A DNA stretch of 64,000 nt. It comes from Rhodocyclaceae bacterium (GTDB lineage: Bacteria > Pseudomonadota > Gammaproteobacteria > Burkholderiales > Rhodocyclaceae). The notes below the pieces were generated by a model. It worked only from the letters and a program-made list of their open reading frames with translations, made no database searches and was not told the origin of the DNA. Positions 1 through 9,256 of the stretch are shown here, piece by piece. The position numbers and the translations under genes were made by a program. The stretch is from the NCBI GenBank assembly GCA_018261935.1, contig JAGTRP010000016.1, positions 19,900-83,899 of the forward strand. Reading direction: 5' to 3'. Positions within the stretch are counted from its first letter, which is position 1, and every line of letters starts with the position of its first letter.

Positions 1-282
1 CACATTCTGGGAGAGATCCTTGCCGCTCTCCTCGAAGGACATGAACACCCCCGGCTCGCCGTAGTCGGTGACGCCCTTGACCAGGAATTCCATGGCCAGC
101 AGGGTCTTGCCGGTGCCCGGGCCGCCGCATACCAGGGTCGGCCGCCCCTTGGGCAGGCCGCCGTACATGACCTGGTCCAGTCCGGCGATGCCGGTGGGCG
201 CCTTGGCCAGACCCGCGGGCTGGGGGCGGCTGGATATCGGCGTGACTTTGCCCGCCGCGCCTTTCCTTGCGCCAGTGCTCAT
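1..282 (-). CDS. KaiC-like RecA-family ATPase, N-terminal 94 residues (runs off window)
   Basis: The reverse strand opens with ATG at 282 and stays open to the window edge. After a basic, low-complexity N-terminus of about 30 residues comes the KaiC-type opening (PTGIAGLDQVMYGGLPKGR), a Walker A motif GGPGTGKT, and the KaiC-like continuation GVFMSFEES. This is the first RecA-like domain of a KaiC/RadA-like P-loop ATPase. In heterotrophic proteobacteria such proteins are usually stand-alone signalling ATPases next to histidine kinases or response regulators, not clock components; that is family knowledge, since the rest of the gene and its operon lie outside the window. The start is the only ATG in frame before the conserved block. 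Confidence 0.85.
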   Translation of the reverse strand, partial: MSTGARKGAAGKVTPISSRPQPAGLAKAPTGIAGLDQVMYGGLPKGRPTLVCGGPGTGKTLLAMEFLVKGVTDYGEPGVFMSFEESGKDLSQNV

Positions 283-585
283 CGGGAACCTATCCGCCCT
301 TGCGCCGGCTGCGGTTGGCAACTATTGGTCATGGAGGACTCCGGGAGATAGCGGGCTTTTGTCGGGCCGCAACGGCTGTTTGACGCCGGGGCGCAGCATA
401 AAGTTTTGGCGGCAGATCAGCGGTTTCGAATGCCCGAAAAATCCCGGAACAGGCTGCCCTCCCCGGCCCATTCTTGAACCGGCGGCAGCGTTCCCGGTCT
501 CAACACGAGATTTCACGGCCGCGCCCAAAGCGCGGGATAGGGCCGACATGTCCAGACCACCCTTTGTTTCCGATCGGAATCCGCC
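283..585. other. Divergent intergenic region between the KaiC-like gene and the TPR gene
   Basis: These 303 bases separate two divergently transcribed genes and must hold both promoters. I see no RNA gene, repeat or clear terminator. Frames stay open across it only because the DNA is GC-rich, and none looks like a protein. Confidence 0.5.
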
Positions 586-1872
586 ATGAAGGCGGCGGAC
601 CTGTTGCTGGCCGCCCTGGTGACCCTGCCCGGCGCAGCCGCCTACGGCGACGGCAACGAGGATGCGCAGAAATGCGCCGAACTCTCCGCCAGCAGCACCA
701 GCGGCCTCGCCACCGTCTACTCGGACGATGCCTCCGCTGCCTTCTTCGCCGCCCAGGCGGTGGGGTACTGCACCCGGGCCATCGAATCCGGCCAGCTGCC
801 GCCCCCCCTCCTCGCCAATACCCTGGTCCTGCGGGGCCTGTGGATACGCCACCAGTCCCCCGACCGGGGCATCGCCGATTTCGACGCCGCCTTGAAGATC
901 AACCCGGACTTCGCCCAGGTCTATTCCCTGCGCGGCCTCACCTATGCCCAGAAGGGCGACCTGGACAAGGCCATCGCCGATTTCGACAATGCCGTCCGGC
1001 TCAATCCCCAGGATGCCCCTTCCCGCTCCATGCGCGGCTTCAGCTGGCAGCAGAAGGGCGACCTGGCGCGGGCCCTGGCCGATTACGACGCCGCCCTGCA
1101 GATCAACCCCCAGGATGCGGAAACCCGGACCCTGCGCGGCACGGTCCTGCTCCAGAAGGGCAACCTGGAGAAGGCCATGGCCGATTTCGACCAATCCATC
1201 CGGCAGCGCCCCCAGGACGCCCAGGCCTATTTCAACCGGGGCGTCGCGCATGCCCAGAAAGGCGAGCTGGACCAGGCCCTCGCCGACTTCAACGCGGTGC
1301 TGCGCATCGAGCCCGGCCACGCCCAGGCCTTCTTCAACCGGGGCGTCACCTGGGAGCAGAAAAACGACCTGGACCGGGCCCTGGCCGATTACGACGCCGC
1401 CATCCGTGCGGACAGCCGCTTTGCCGAGGCCTACACCAACCGCGGCGTCATCCTGGGGAAGAAAGGCCGCCTCGACAAGGCCATCGCCGAGTTCGACACC
1501 GCCATCCGGGTCAATCCCCTCTATGCCGACGCCTATTACAACCGCGGCATCGCCTTCGAGAAAAAGGACGACACGGACCGGGCCGTTGCCGACTACGACG
1601 CCGCGCTGCGCATCAATCCCGCCAATGCCCTGGCCTACTACCACCGGGCCCTGGCCTTCGACAAGAAAGGCGACGTGGACCGGGCTATCGCCGACTACGA
1701 TGCCGCCATCCGCATCGACCCCCAATACGCCCTGGCCTATTTCAACCGGGGACAGGCCTGGCGGCGCAAGGGCAATCTGGAACGGGCCGCCGCCGACTTC
1801 GATGCCGCCACCCGGCTCAGCCATTCCCAAGGCATGGCAGGCCCCCTGCGCAGTCCCGCCAACAGCCGCTGA
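586..1872 (+). CDS. Exported tetratricopeptide-repeat protein (10 TPR units)
   Basis: This 428-residue protein starts with a short basic/hydrophobic leader (MKAADLLLAALVTLPGAAAYG) that reads as a Sec signal peptide, so it is probably periplasmic. Residues from about 77 to 416 are ten consecutive, gapless 34-residue TPR units, each with the A(I/L)ADFDxA(I/L)RxNP core in the second helix; several are close to identical. Residues 22-76 hold two cysteines and no repeat. TPR arrays are protein-binding scaffolds; no enzymatic domain is present and the partner cannot be told from sequence. The start is the first ATG and precedes the signal peptide directly. The following SapC gene is on the same strand but 148 bases away. 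Confidence 0.85.
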   Translation: MKAADLLLAALVTLPGAAAYGDGNEDAQKCAELSASSTSGLATVYSDDASAAFFAAQAVGYCTRAIESGQLPPPLLANTLVLRGLWIRHQSPDRGIADFDAALKINPDFAQVYSLRGLTYAQKGDLDKAIADFDNAVRLNPQDAPSRSMRGFSWQQKGDLARALADYDAALQINPQDAETRTLRGTVLLQKGNLEKAMADFDQSIRQRPQDAQAYFNRGVAHAQKGELDQALADFNAVLRIEPGHAQAFFNRGVTWEQKNDLDRALADYDAAIRADSRFAEAYTNRGVILGKKGRLDKAIAEFDTAIRVNPLYADAYYNRGIAFEKKDDTDRAVADYDAALRINPANALAYYHRALAFDKKGDVDRAIADYDAAIRIDPQYALAYFNRGQAWRRKGNLERAAADFDAATRLSHSQGMAGPLRSPANSR

Positions 1873-2020
1873 CGAGCCGGGGCCGCCGGCACCGGGCGGC
1901 TCCCCGGGGCGTCCCCTCGCCCCCGGCTGAAAGGGCTGCAGGCTTCAAGCGGCCGCCGCTTTGGGGTATTGTCGCCAATTCGTTTCGCATTCCTTTGCAC
2001 TTCCAACCTGAAAGCATCTG

Positions 2021-2743
2021 ATGGCCGACCTGATTTTCTACAACAAGGTGGTTTCCCTCGATTCCCGGATTCACCACGATCTGCGCGTCAATCCCCAGGG
2101 GGGCTACGCCTTTGCCGCCAAGACCAATTCCGTGCCCGTGGTGGGCATCGAATTCGCCGATACCAGCCGCGAGTACCCCATCGCCTTCGTCAAGGCCCAG
2201 GGGGGCGTCTTCCTGCCGGTGGCCCTGCTCGGGCTGCGGGAGGACGAGAACCTCTTCGTCGATGGCGAGGGCCGTTGGGATGCCCGCTACATCCCCGCCT
2301 TCGTGCGCCGCTATCCCTTCGTCCCGGCGGAAGCCGAGCAGGGTGAAGTGGTTATCTGCATCGACGAGGCGGCCGCCTGCCTCAACCGCGAGGAGGGCGA
2401 GCCCCTCTTCGCTGGCGACCAGCCCAGCGCCTACCTGCAGAACATGCTGAACCTGATGCGGGAATACCAGGCCCATGCCCAGCGCAGCCAGGAATTCTGC
2501 AAGCACCTGCAGGAGAACGACCTGCTGGTGGAATCCAATGCCCAGGCCCAGCTGCCGGACGGCACCGCCTTCAACCTTTCCGGCCTCTTCGTGGTGGACG
2601 AGAAGCGCCTGCTGGCCTTGGACAAGGAGAAGGTCCATGCCCTCTTCGCCCAGGGCGAGCTCGGCCTGATCTACGCCCACCTGATGTCCCTGGGAAATCT
2701 GCAGCGGCTGGTGGAGAAACTGGGAACGCGCCTCCAGGGCTGA
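2021..2743 (+). CDS. SapC family protein
   Basis: The 240-residue product matches the SapC family in length and layout: an early block with a YPIAFVK motif, then FLPVALLGLREDENLFVD, then RYPFV, and a C-terminal block ending in a helix. There is no signal peptide or membrane segment, so it is predicted cytoplasmic. SapC proteins are widespread in proteobacteria but their molecular role is not firmly established; the name comes from surface-array or antimicrobial-peptide loci in other species. A strong hairpin terminator follows directly, so this looks like the end of a transcript. Confidence 0.8.
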   Translation: MADLIFYNKVVSLDSRIHHDLRVNPQGGYAFAAKTNSVPVVGIEFADTSREYPIAFVKAQGGVFLPVALLGLREDENLFVDGEGRWDARYIPAFVRRYPFVPAEAEQGEVVICIDEAAACLNREEGEPLFAGDQPSAYLQNMLNLMREYQAHAQRSQEFCKHLQENDLLVESNAQAQLPDGTAFNLSGLFVVDEKRLLALDKEKVHALFAQGELGLIYAHLMSLGNLQRLVEKLGTRLQG

Positions 2744-2758
2744 TCCCTGCAAAAAAAA

Positions 2759-2790
2759 CGCCGGCGGGTTTCCCCGCCGGCGCTTTTTTT
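2759..2790. terminator. Bidirectional intrinsic terminator between sapC-like and tim44-like genes
   Basis: A perfect 10-bp stem (2759-2768 with 2773-2782) closes a TTTC loop. It is flanked by an A-run (2751-2758) and a T-run (2784-2790), so it can end transcripts from both converging genes. Confidence 0.9.
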
Positions 2791-2807
2791 CGGCCCTGCC
2801 GCCGGGC

Positions 2808-3722
2808 TTACTGGACCTGCTGGATGCCGGCCAGGAGCCAGCCGTGGCTGCCATCCCGGGGCTTGGTGAGATGCCAGATCTCGTCGAAGGGCTCGGCTGC
2901 CCCTTCCCTGCCTTCCCGGGTCTGACCGGTGAAGCGCACGCTGGCCACGTAACGGGATTCCTCCTCGGCGACATCCAGGACCTGGGCATCCATCGTCACC
3001 ACATCGGTCTCCTGGGCGACCTGGCCGCGCTGGACGAAGTCCATCTTGATCTCGGCGAACATCTCCGGGGTGGTGAATTGGCGGATGTCATCGATATTGC
3101 CCGCATCGTTGGCGGCCTGCAGGCGCAGGAAATTGACCTTGGCGTGGCGGACGAAGCCCTCCACGTCGAAGTCCGCCGGCACGCTGCCGGCCTGGGCAGC
3201 CGGCGCCGCCGCGGGAGAAAAGCTGGCGGTCGGCTCCTGGCGGGTGCCGTAATCCATCCCCGTGCCGGTTGCCTGGTAAGGCATGCCCCCGGCACCGGCC
3301 AGGGCCGGCTGCTGGGATGCCATGCCGCGCCGGCGCATGATGAAGCCCACGATGGCGATCACCGCCATGACGGCCAGGCCGATCAGGAGCATGGATGCCA
3401 GCCCTTCGCCGAAACCGAAATGGGAAGCCAGGGCCGCGAGGCCGAGACCGGCCGCCAGCCCGGCCAGGGGACCCATCCAGGAGCGCTTGGGCTGGGCCTG
3501 GGGCTGGGGAGCAGCCGCCGCCGGCTGGGACTTGGCGGCCTGGGGCGCGGTCGCCTGGCTGGGCGCTGCCGGCGCCGGGGTCATGGATTTTTGCGGGGCC
3601 ACCGCCTCCCGCTGCATCCCGAAGGAGCGGCCGCCGCCCAGACGCCGGGCGGCTTCGGCGTCACCCATCGTGAGCGTGAGGCCAAGGGCGAAGACCGCGG
3701 ACCATAGAGCAAAGCTTTTCAT
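2808..3722 (-). CDS. Tim44 / TIM44-like domain membrane protein
   Basis: This is a 304-residue protein with an N-terminal signal or anchor segment (residues 1-24, ending GDAEA), a low-complexity Ala/Pro/Gln region (about 40-85), two hydrophobic stretches (about 88-105 and 110-128), and a C-terminal Tim44-like domain (about 180-302). The C-terminal domain shows the family's FVRHAKVNFLRLQAAND and tail motif VRFTGQTREG. Bacterial Tim44-like proteins are membrane proteins of unsettled function; a role in membrane protein handling is inferred only from the mitochondrial relative. The gene is convergent with the SapC gene and shares its terminator. Confidence 0.85.
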   Translation of the reverse strand: MKSFALWSAVFALGLTLTMGDAEAARRLGGGRSFGMQREAVAPQKSMTPAPAAPSQATAPQAAKSQPAAAAPQPQAQPKRSWMGPLAGLAAGLGLAALASHFGFGEGLASMLLIGLAVMAVIAIVGFIMRRRGMASQQPALAGAGGMPYQATGTGMDYGTRQEPTASFSPAAAPAAQAGSVPADFDVEGFVRHAKVNFLRLQAANDAGNIDDIRQFTTPEMFAEIKMDFVQRGQVAQETDVVTMDAQVLDVAEEESRYVASVRFTGQTREGREGAAEPFDEIWHLTKPRDGSHGWLLAGIQQVQ

Positions 3723-3848
3723 TCATCTCTCCGTAGAAAAACAAGGGGTACCGTGAAGGATAGCCGCCGGACACCCCATGAAAAACAATAATAAAGTTAA
3801 TAAACCGTTCGATAAATACGAAAACTTTCCGCCCCGGGAACCATCGTG

Positions 3849-5156
3849 TCAGCGCGGTTCTTCTTCGCCGGCCGGCTTCGGCAGGGGGCTCGCCAGGACC
3901 TTGTCCACCCGCTTGCCGTCCAGGTCCACCACCTCCAGGCGCCAGTTTTCCCATTCCGCCACGTCGGCGGTGCGGGGCAGGCGCCCGAGGAGCCACATCA
4001 TCATGCCGCTCAGGGTGTGGTAGCGCCCCTTGTCCTCCTCCGGCGTTGATTTGAAGCCCAGACGGTCCTTCAGTTCAGGAATCGGAATGAGGCCATCCAG
4101 AAGCCAGGACCCGTCCTCCCGCCGGATGGCCCAGGCCTCCTCGTTATCCTGGGCGTGGAACTCCCCGGTCACGGCCTCCAGCACGTCGTGGAGGGCCACC
4201 AGGCCGAGGATTTCGCCGTACTCGTCGATGACGAACACCATCTGGGTGGAGGAGGCGCGAAACTGCTCCAGCAACTCCATGCCGGTGAGGGATTCGGGCA
4301 CATAGACGGCGGGCTGCAGCTGGGCCGTCAGATCGGGCTTGCCGTTGCGGCGCATCTGGTTGAACAGCTGCTTGGTGGCGACCACCCCCAGGATGTCGTG
4401 CAGCCCGCCCCGGCAGACCGGAAAGCGCGAGTGCTCGGAGGCGGCGACCCGCTCCAGGTTGGCCTCCAGGGGCTCAGTGCTGTCCAGGTACACGATGTCG
4501 GCCCGGGGCACCATGAGGGAAGCGATCTGGCGCTCGTCCAGGCGGAAGACGTTGCGCACCATCTCGTGTTCGCTCTTCTCGATGACTCCCGCGTCCGACC
4601 CCTCGGCCAGCATGGCGTTGATCTCTTCCTCGGTGATGGCGGCGGGGAGCCGGTCCCGGATGCCCAGAAGGCCCAGGACGGTTTCGGTGGAGAAGGACAG
4701 GAAGCGGACGAAGGGATGCGACAGGGTGGCGAGCTTCTCCATGGGCCGCGCCACCGCCAGGGAAATGCCTTCCGGATTGAACTGGCCGATGCGCTTGGGC
4801 ACCAGTTCGCCGACCACGATGGTGGCGTAGGTCACCACCACCACCAGGAGGAAGGTGGCGCCCACTTCGCTGCTCCGCTGCTCGACCCCGAGGGCCTGCA
4901 GCCAGCGGGCCAGGGGTGCCGCGAGGGCCGCCTCGCCGACGATGCCGTTGAGGATGCCGATGGAGGTGATGCCGATCTGGATGGTGGACAGGAAGCGGGT
5001 GGGCTCCTCCCCCAGGCGCATGGCAACCTCGGCGGAAGAATGGCCCTCCTCCGCCAGGCGGGACAGGCGGCCGCGCCGGGCCGTGACCAGGGCCATTTCC
5101 GACATGGCGAAGAGCCCATTCACGAGGATGAGGAGGATAAGCAGGAATATTTCCAT
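3849..5156 (-). CDS. CorC/HlyC-family (CNNM-like) membrane protein with CBS domains
   Basis: The 435-residue protein has the full domain order of the family. An N-terminal DUF21 membrane domain (residues 1-about 190) opens with MEIFLLILLILVNGLFAMSE, followed by two CBS domains (about 210-330) and a C-terminal CorC_HlyC domain (about 345-430, with WLLDGLIPI). Relatives are implicated in magnesium/cobalt homeostasis, and the older 'hemolysin' name is historical. The AI-2E-type permease gene is upstream on the same strand, 52 bases away, so the two may be cotranscribed. Confidence 0.9.
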   Translation of the reverse strand: MEIFLLILLILVNGLFAMSEMALVTARRGRLSRLAEEGHSSAEVAMRLGEEPTRFLSTIQIGITSIGILNGIVGEAALAAPLARWLQALGVEQRSSEVGATFLLVVVVTYATIVVGELVPKRIGQFNPEGISLAVARPMEKLATLSHPFVRFLSFSTETVLGLLGIRDRLPAAITEEEINAMLAEGSDAGVIEKSEHEMVRNVFRLDERQIASLMVPRADIVYLDSTEPLEANLERVAASEHSRFPVCRGGLHDILGVVATKQLFNQMRRNGKPDLTAQLQPAVYVPESLTGMELLEQFRASSTQMVFVIDEYGEILGLVALHDVLEAVTGEFHAQDNEEAWAIRREDGSWLLDGLIPIPELKDRLGFKSTPEEDKGRYHTLSGMMMWLLGRLPRTADVAEWENWRLEVVDLDGKRVDKVLASPLPKPAGEEEPR

Positions 5157-5208
5157 AGGGTGGTCCGGCGGACATTCCTCAGACCCGCTGCCGGCACCGG
5201 GAATTCCG

Positions 5209-6327
5209 TCATGGGCCCCCGGGCCCCTGGGTGTCTGCCTTTTCCTCCCCGGGCCTGGCGAGCTGGACCTCCTCGGCGGCGTCGGTGGGCTCGCCGAGCC
5301 GGTCCTCCACGTAGAGCATCTTGACCAGCACCATGCCCACCGCCGTCAGGGGGGTGGCGATAAAGATCCCCAGCAGGCCCAGGGTCGAGAAGCCCAGGAG
5401 CAGCTGGGCGGTGATGGCCAGCGCCGGCGGCAGCTTGACGCTGCGCTGGTCGATGAGGGGAGAGATGACATAGCCCTCGACCATGTGGATGCCCAGGTAG
5501 AGGGCGGCCACGGAGGCCATTTCCGCCGGCCCGACCGCCAGGGCCACCAGGAGGGCGGGAATGGCGGCCAGGATGGGACCGACATAGGGGACGAACTCGC
5601 ACAGGAAGGCGATGATGCCCAGGGCCAGGGCCAGGGGCATGCCCAGGAGCAGGAGCCCCACGGTGGTGGCGAACCCCACCGCGGCCATCTTGATGAAGGT
5701 GCCGATGAGCCACCAGTGCAGGGTGGCGCCCAGCGCCGCCAGGACCTCCGCCGCCCGCCGCCGGCCCCGGGGCGGGACGAGGCGCAGCAGGCCGTCCAGG
5801 TAGGTGCGGGGCGCCGCCGCCGCGTAGAGGCCGATGAAGAAGACCACCAGCAGACCGGCCACGGCCCCCAGGGTGGTGGAGAAGGCGCCGCCGGTGATGC
5901 GGGCCAGCCATTCCCTGTCCTTCGCCAGGGCCTTGAAGCTGGTGTTGGCGATGAGGATGCGGCCCCATTCGTACTGCCGCACCTGGTCCTGGATCTGGCC
6001 CCAGGCCTTGGCCAGGCGGGGAATCAGCTCATCCATCTGGCTGATGATCTCGGCCCCCAGGAACCAGCCGACGAGGATCAGGAAACAGCCCAGGAGGAGG
6101 AACACCAGGGCCAGGCACCAGCGCTCCGATACGCCGGTGAGCTTGCCCAGGGCATTGCTCAGGCCACGCAGGAAAACCGCCCAGAGAATGCCGGCGAAGG
6201 CGAGGACCAGCACATCGGCCATCGCCCAGGCCAGGAGGCCGAGGGCGGCGATGAGCGCCACCCAGGCCACGACGGCAAGGGAACGATTGGCCTGCGGCGG
6301 CAGCGGCGGCCAGGTGGAAGTGTTCAC
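5209..6327 (-). CDS. AI-2E family transporter (PerM/YhhT-like permease)
   Basis: This 372-residue polytopic membrane protein has hydrophobic segments at about 18-60 and 70-95 and a C-terminal group of segments between about 155 and 335. It carries the family-typical FVPYVGPILAAIPALLVAL and the EGYVISPLI motif near the C-terminus. Members export or exchange small solutes (AI-2, sodium/proton); the substrate cannot be predicted here. The C-terminal 25 residues are charged and Pro/Gly-rich. It is divergent from the yceI-like gene, with the shared promoter region at about 6328-6539. Confidence 0.88.
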   Translation of the reverse strand: MNTSTWPPLPPQANRSLAVVAWVALIAALGLLAWAMADVLVLAFAGILWAVFLRGLSNALGKLTGVSERWCLALVFLLLGCFLILVGWFLGAEIISQMDELIPRLAKAWGQIQDQVRQYEWGRILIANTSFKALAKDREWLARITGGAFSTTLGAVAGLLVVFFIGLYAAAAPRTYLDGLLRLVPPRGRRRAAEVLAALGATLHWWLIGTFIKMAAVGFATTVGLLLLGMPLALALGIIAFLCEFVPYVGPILAAIPALLVALAVGPAEMASVAALYLGIHMVEGYVISPLIDQRSVKLPPALAITAQLLLGFSTLGLLGIFIATPLTAVGMVLVKMLYVEDRLGEPTDAAEEVQLARPGEEKADTQGPGGP

Positions 6328-6539
6328 GGCACTTCCACCCGGCCGCCGGCGATCCTGGCGGCAAGATCCATGGCGGCGCCTCCCCGGAAAGATGCAACGG
6401 AATTTCTATGCAATCCGTGTGCCCCGGCCCGTCGCCGGGCCGCCCCCAGGTTCCGCGAACATCGGGGCCGTGGCGCTGTCCATGTAAGTTCCATAACGAT
6501 GGTCTGTGCCCCTCGAGCCGCCCCTGGAGAAAGAATGCA

Positions 6540-7106
6540 ATGAGAGACCTCATCCTTCTCGCGCTGGCCGCCGCCGTCTCCCTGCCCGCCGCCGGCGAGC
6601 CGGAAACCTACATCATCGACGGCAAGCACACCTTTCCCCGCTTCGAGTACAGCCACTTCGGCTATTCCACCCAGGTCAGCCGTTTCGACCGCACGGCCGG
6701 CAAGATCGTCCTGGACCGCGCCGCCAGGACCGGCAGTGTCGATGTCACCATCGACGTCGCCTCCGTGGACACCGGCAATGCCCTCCTGGACGAGCATCTG
6801 CAGGGCGACGATTTCTTCGACGTGAAGAAATTCCCGACCATCACCTTCAAGTCGAGGACGCTGAAATTCACCGGCGACAAGGTCTCCGAGGTGGACGGCA
6901 ACCTGACCATCAAGGGCATCACCAAGCCGGTGAGCCTCACCGTCACCTCCTTCAAGTGCATGCCCCATCCCCTGCTCAAGAAGGACGCCTGCGGCGCCAA
7001 CGCCACCACCCGGATCAACCGTACCGAATTCAATGCCGGCAAATACGCCCCTGCCGTCAGCGATGACGTCATCCTCAGCATCGCCGTCGAAGCCCTCAAG
7101 GAATAG
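6540..7106 (+). CDS. YceI family periplasmic lipid-binding-like protein
   Basis: The product is 188 residues, the usual YceI length. Residues 1-19 form a signal peptide (MRDLILLALAAAVSLPAAG), so the mature protein is periplasmic. YceI motifs are present: the IDGKHTFPRFEYSHFGYST opening, FFDVKKFPTITFKS, the LTIKGITKPVSL strand, and the C-terminal NRTEFNAGKYAP. YceI folds as a lipocalin-like barrel that binds polyisoprenoids. I chose the ATG at 6540, preceded by a GGAGAAAG ribosome site, over longer in-frame starts that would bury the signal peptide. It stands alone between divergent and unrelated genes. Confidence 0.88.
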   Translation: MRDLILLALAAAVSLPAAGEPETYIIDGKHTFPRFEYSHFGYSTQVSRFDRTAGKIVLDRAARTGSVDVTIDVASVDTGNALLDEHLQGDDFFDVKKFPTITFKSRTLKFTGDKVSEVDGNLTIKGITKPVSLTVTSFKCMPHPLLKKDACGANATTRINRTEFNAGKYAPAVSDDVILSIAVEALKE

Positions 7107-7252
7107 AACGGCCTCGGGGTTGGAAACCCCAGGGCTTCCGCCTCCGGAATGGGGGTTTTGCCTTATCGCGGATGTCATGCCCCGGATGTTCAATCGTAAC
7201 CAGCTGGCAAGGGGCCGGTTACCCATTTCCGATCAATGAACCTATGGTATCG

Positions 7253-7450
7253 ATGACGATGGACAGCAATGCTTCGATCAGACCCCGGCTCATCATTCAG
7301 CGCGTCGCCGAGCGCAGGAAGACGACCTATCTCAAGGGGCCGCCGTTCATCAACGAGGAGGGGCTGGTCCTGGTGGATCGCCGTGCCCACGGGGAGCGGC
7401 GGGGACGGCGGAAGGAAATCTGCGCCTTGCTGCGCAGCCGGGCCCAATAA
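7253..7450 (+). CDS. Small basic conserved-looking protein, function unknown
   Basis: A 65-residue ORF reading MTMDSNASIRPRLIIQRVAE, then TTYLKGPPFINEEG and VDRRAHGERRGRR. It is strongly basic, has no signal peptide, and ends in an Arg-rich VDRRxxxERRxRR tail that recalls small proteins seen in other betaproteobacteria; this is recollection, not a search. In-frame ATGs also lie at 7244 and 7259, so the start is approximate. There is no operon partner: yceI ends 146 bases upstream, and the converging histidine kinase gene ends at 7511. Confidence 0.55.
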   Translation: MTMDSNASIRPRLIIQRVAERRKTTYLKGPPFINEEGLVLVDRRAHGERRGRRKEICALLRSRAQ

Positions 7451-7510
7451 TTCCCGGCCGGGTCGCGGATTTCCGGGCCCATTCCCGCCCTGGTTCCCGG
7501 CTGTTCGCCT

Positions 7511-9256
7511 TCAGGCTGCGGGACTGCCGGAACGGGGGGTAGCGGGCAGGGGCAAGGCGAAGTGGAAGGTGGCTCCGCCCTCCGGCTGGCCCTCGGCCCA
7601 GATGCGGCCCCGGTGGCGATGCAGGATGCGCTGGGCGATGGCCAGGCCGACGCCGGTCCCCTCGAACTCGTCCTGGCCGTGCAGGCGCTCGAAGATGCCG
7701 AAGAGCTTGCCGGCATAGCGCATGTCGAAACCGGCGCCGTTGTCCCTGATCCAGTAGCGAACCTCCCCGCCCTCTGTGCTGCCGCCGATGTCGATGCGGG
7801 CCGCCGGCCGCCGACGGGTGAATTTGACGGCATTGCCGATGAGGTTCGCCCACACCTGGCGGAGCATGATGGCATCCCCCCAGGCGGGCGGCAGCGGCGA
7901 GAAGCTCAACTCGATGGCGCGCCCGGGCTCGGCGGCCCGCAGCTCCTCGGCGACTTTCCGGGCGATGGCCTCCATGTCCACCGGCTGCCGCGCCATTTCC
8001 CGGCGCCCCATGCGGGAGAAGGCCAGGAGGTCGTCGATCAGCCGGCCCATGCGCAGGGCGTTTTCGCAGACCACCTGCAGCTGGCGCCGGCCCTCGTCGT
8101 CCAGCTTGTCGCCATAGCGGGCCATTACCTTGCGGGAGAAGCCGTCGATGGCCCGCAGGGGAGACCGGAGGTCGTGGGAAATCGAGTAGGCCACATCTTC
8201 CAGCTCCTTGTTGGCGGCCTGCAGGGTCGCGGTGCGCTCCGCCACCCGCTGCTCCAGCTCGGCGTTGAGCTTGCGGATTTCCTCCACGGCCAGCATGCGC
8301 TCGGTGACGTCGCTGACGTTCGTTATGAAGTAGAGGGGCTTGCCGTCCCCATCCCGGCGCAGGCTGACGGTCACGTCCGCCCACACCACGGTGCCGCTCT
8401 TGTGCAGGTAGCGCTTGATGAAGCGGGTCGATTCCTTTTCGCCGGCCAGAAGGGGCGCCAGGGCACTGCGGGTCGCTTCGATGTCGTCGGGGTGGGTGAC
8501 GCCCACCCAGCCGAGGGTCTGGAGTTCATCCTCGGCGTACCCCAGCATCTCGCACAGGGCGCTGTTCACCCGTTCCAGCCGCCCATCGAAGGCGAGGATG
8601 CTTTTGCCGATGGAGGAATGCTCGAACATGTAGCGGAACTGTTCCTCGCTTTCCGCCAGTGCCGCGGTCCGTTCCCGCACCTGCTGCTCCAGGGTTTCGT
8701 TGAGCAGGCTGAACTGGGCCTGGATGGCCGACAGCTGCCGATTCTGGTTGAGGGCGTTCTCGTACAGGGACAGCAGCAGATTCAATATCTGCTGGCCGCC
8801 GCCGGCGATACTGAAGTGCTTGCCGCCGTATCCCACCACCTCCTCCCGCCGCTCGTCGGCCCGCCGCCTCAGGATCGGGGCTTCCAGCAGGGCGCGGACG
8901 CGGTCCAGCAGCTTGGGCTCGACATAGGGCTTGATGATGTAGGCGTCGGCGCCGGAATTGATGGCCTCGATGATGTCCTCCGGCTCCGCCAGCACCGTCA
9001 ACAGGATCACCGGGATATTCCACATCGCCTCGTCGTACTTGAGGGCGCGGCACAGGGCATAGCCGTTCATCACCGGCATGTTGATGTCGCTCATCACCAG
9101 GTCGGGGCGATGGGCCCGCGCCGCCTTCAGGCCTTCCTCGCCGTCCCGCGCCACGGTCACCTCGTAGCCTGCCCGGGCGAGGGTGCGGCGCACCAGTTCC
9201 GCCTCCACCGCGCTGTCCTCGACCACCAAGATCAGGGGCATCAGGGGATTCGTCAT
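7511..9256 (-). CDS. Response-regulator/PAS sensor histidine kinase (REC-PAS-HisKA-HATPase)
   Basis: The 581-residue protein is a cytoplasmic hybrid with its receiver at the N-terminus: REC domain 1-125 with phosphoacceptor Asp57 in MSDINMP, a helical linker, a PAS/PAC domain (about 205-325), HisKA with the phosphorylatable His361 in SISHDLRSPL, and a HATPase_c domain to about 575 (DNGAGFDM, GTGVGLAIAQRIL). No membrane segments are seen. It overlaps the upstream Hpt gene by an ATGA, so the two are translationally coupled and probably form one phosphorelay. There is no DNA-binding output domain, so the final regulator is elsewhere. Confidence 0.92.
   Translation of the reverse strand: MTNPLMPLILVVEDSAVEAELVRRTLARAGYEVTVARDGEEGLKAARAHRPDLVMSDINMPVMNGYALCRALKYDEAMWNIPVILLTVLAEPEDIIEAINSGADAYIIKPYVEPKLLDRVRALLEAPILRRRADERREEVVGYGGKHFSIAGGGQQILNLLLSLYENALNQNRQLSAIQAQFSLLNETLEQQVRERTAALAESEEQFRYMFEHSSIGKSILAFDGRLERVNSALCEMLGYAEDELQTLGWVGVTHPDDIEATRSALAPLLAGEKESTRFIKRYLHKSGTVVWADVTVSLRRDGDGKPLYFITNVSDVTERMLAVEEIRKLNAELEQRVAERTATLQAANKELEDVAYSISHDLRSPLRAIDGFSRKVMARYGDKLDDEGRRQLQVVCENALRMGRLIDDLLAFSRMGRREMARQPVDMEAIARKVAEELRAAEPGRAIELSFSPLPPAWGDAIMLRQVWANLIGNAVKFTRRRPAARIDIGGSTEGGEVRYWIRDNGAGFDMRYAGKLFGIFERLHGQDEFEGTGVGLAIAQRILHRHRGRIWAEGQPEGGATFHFALPLPATPRSGSPAA

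Noticed and set aside
322..1830. Long minus-strand ORF opposite the TPR gene (502 aa)
   Set aside because: It is a shadow of the GC-rich TPR gene: its Gly/Val repeats mirror the TPR repeats, and it has no start signal.
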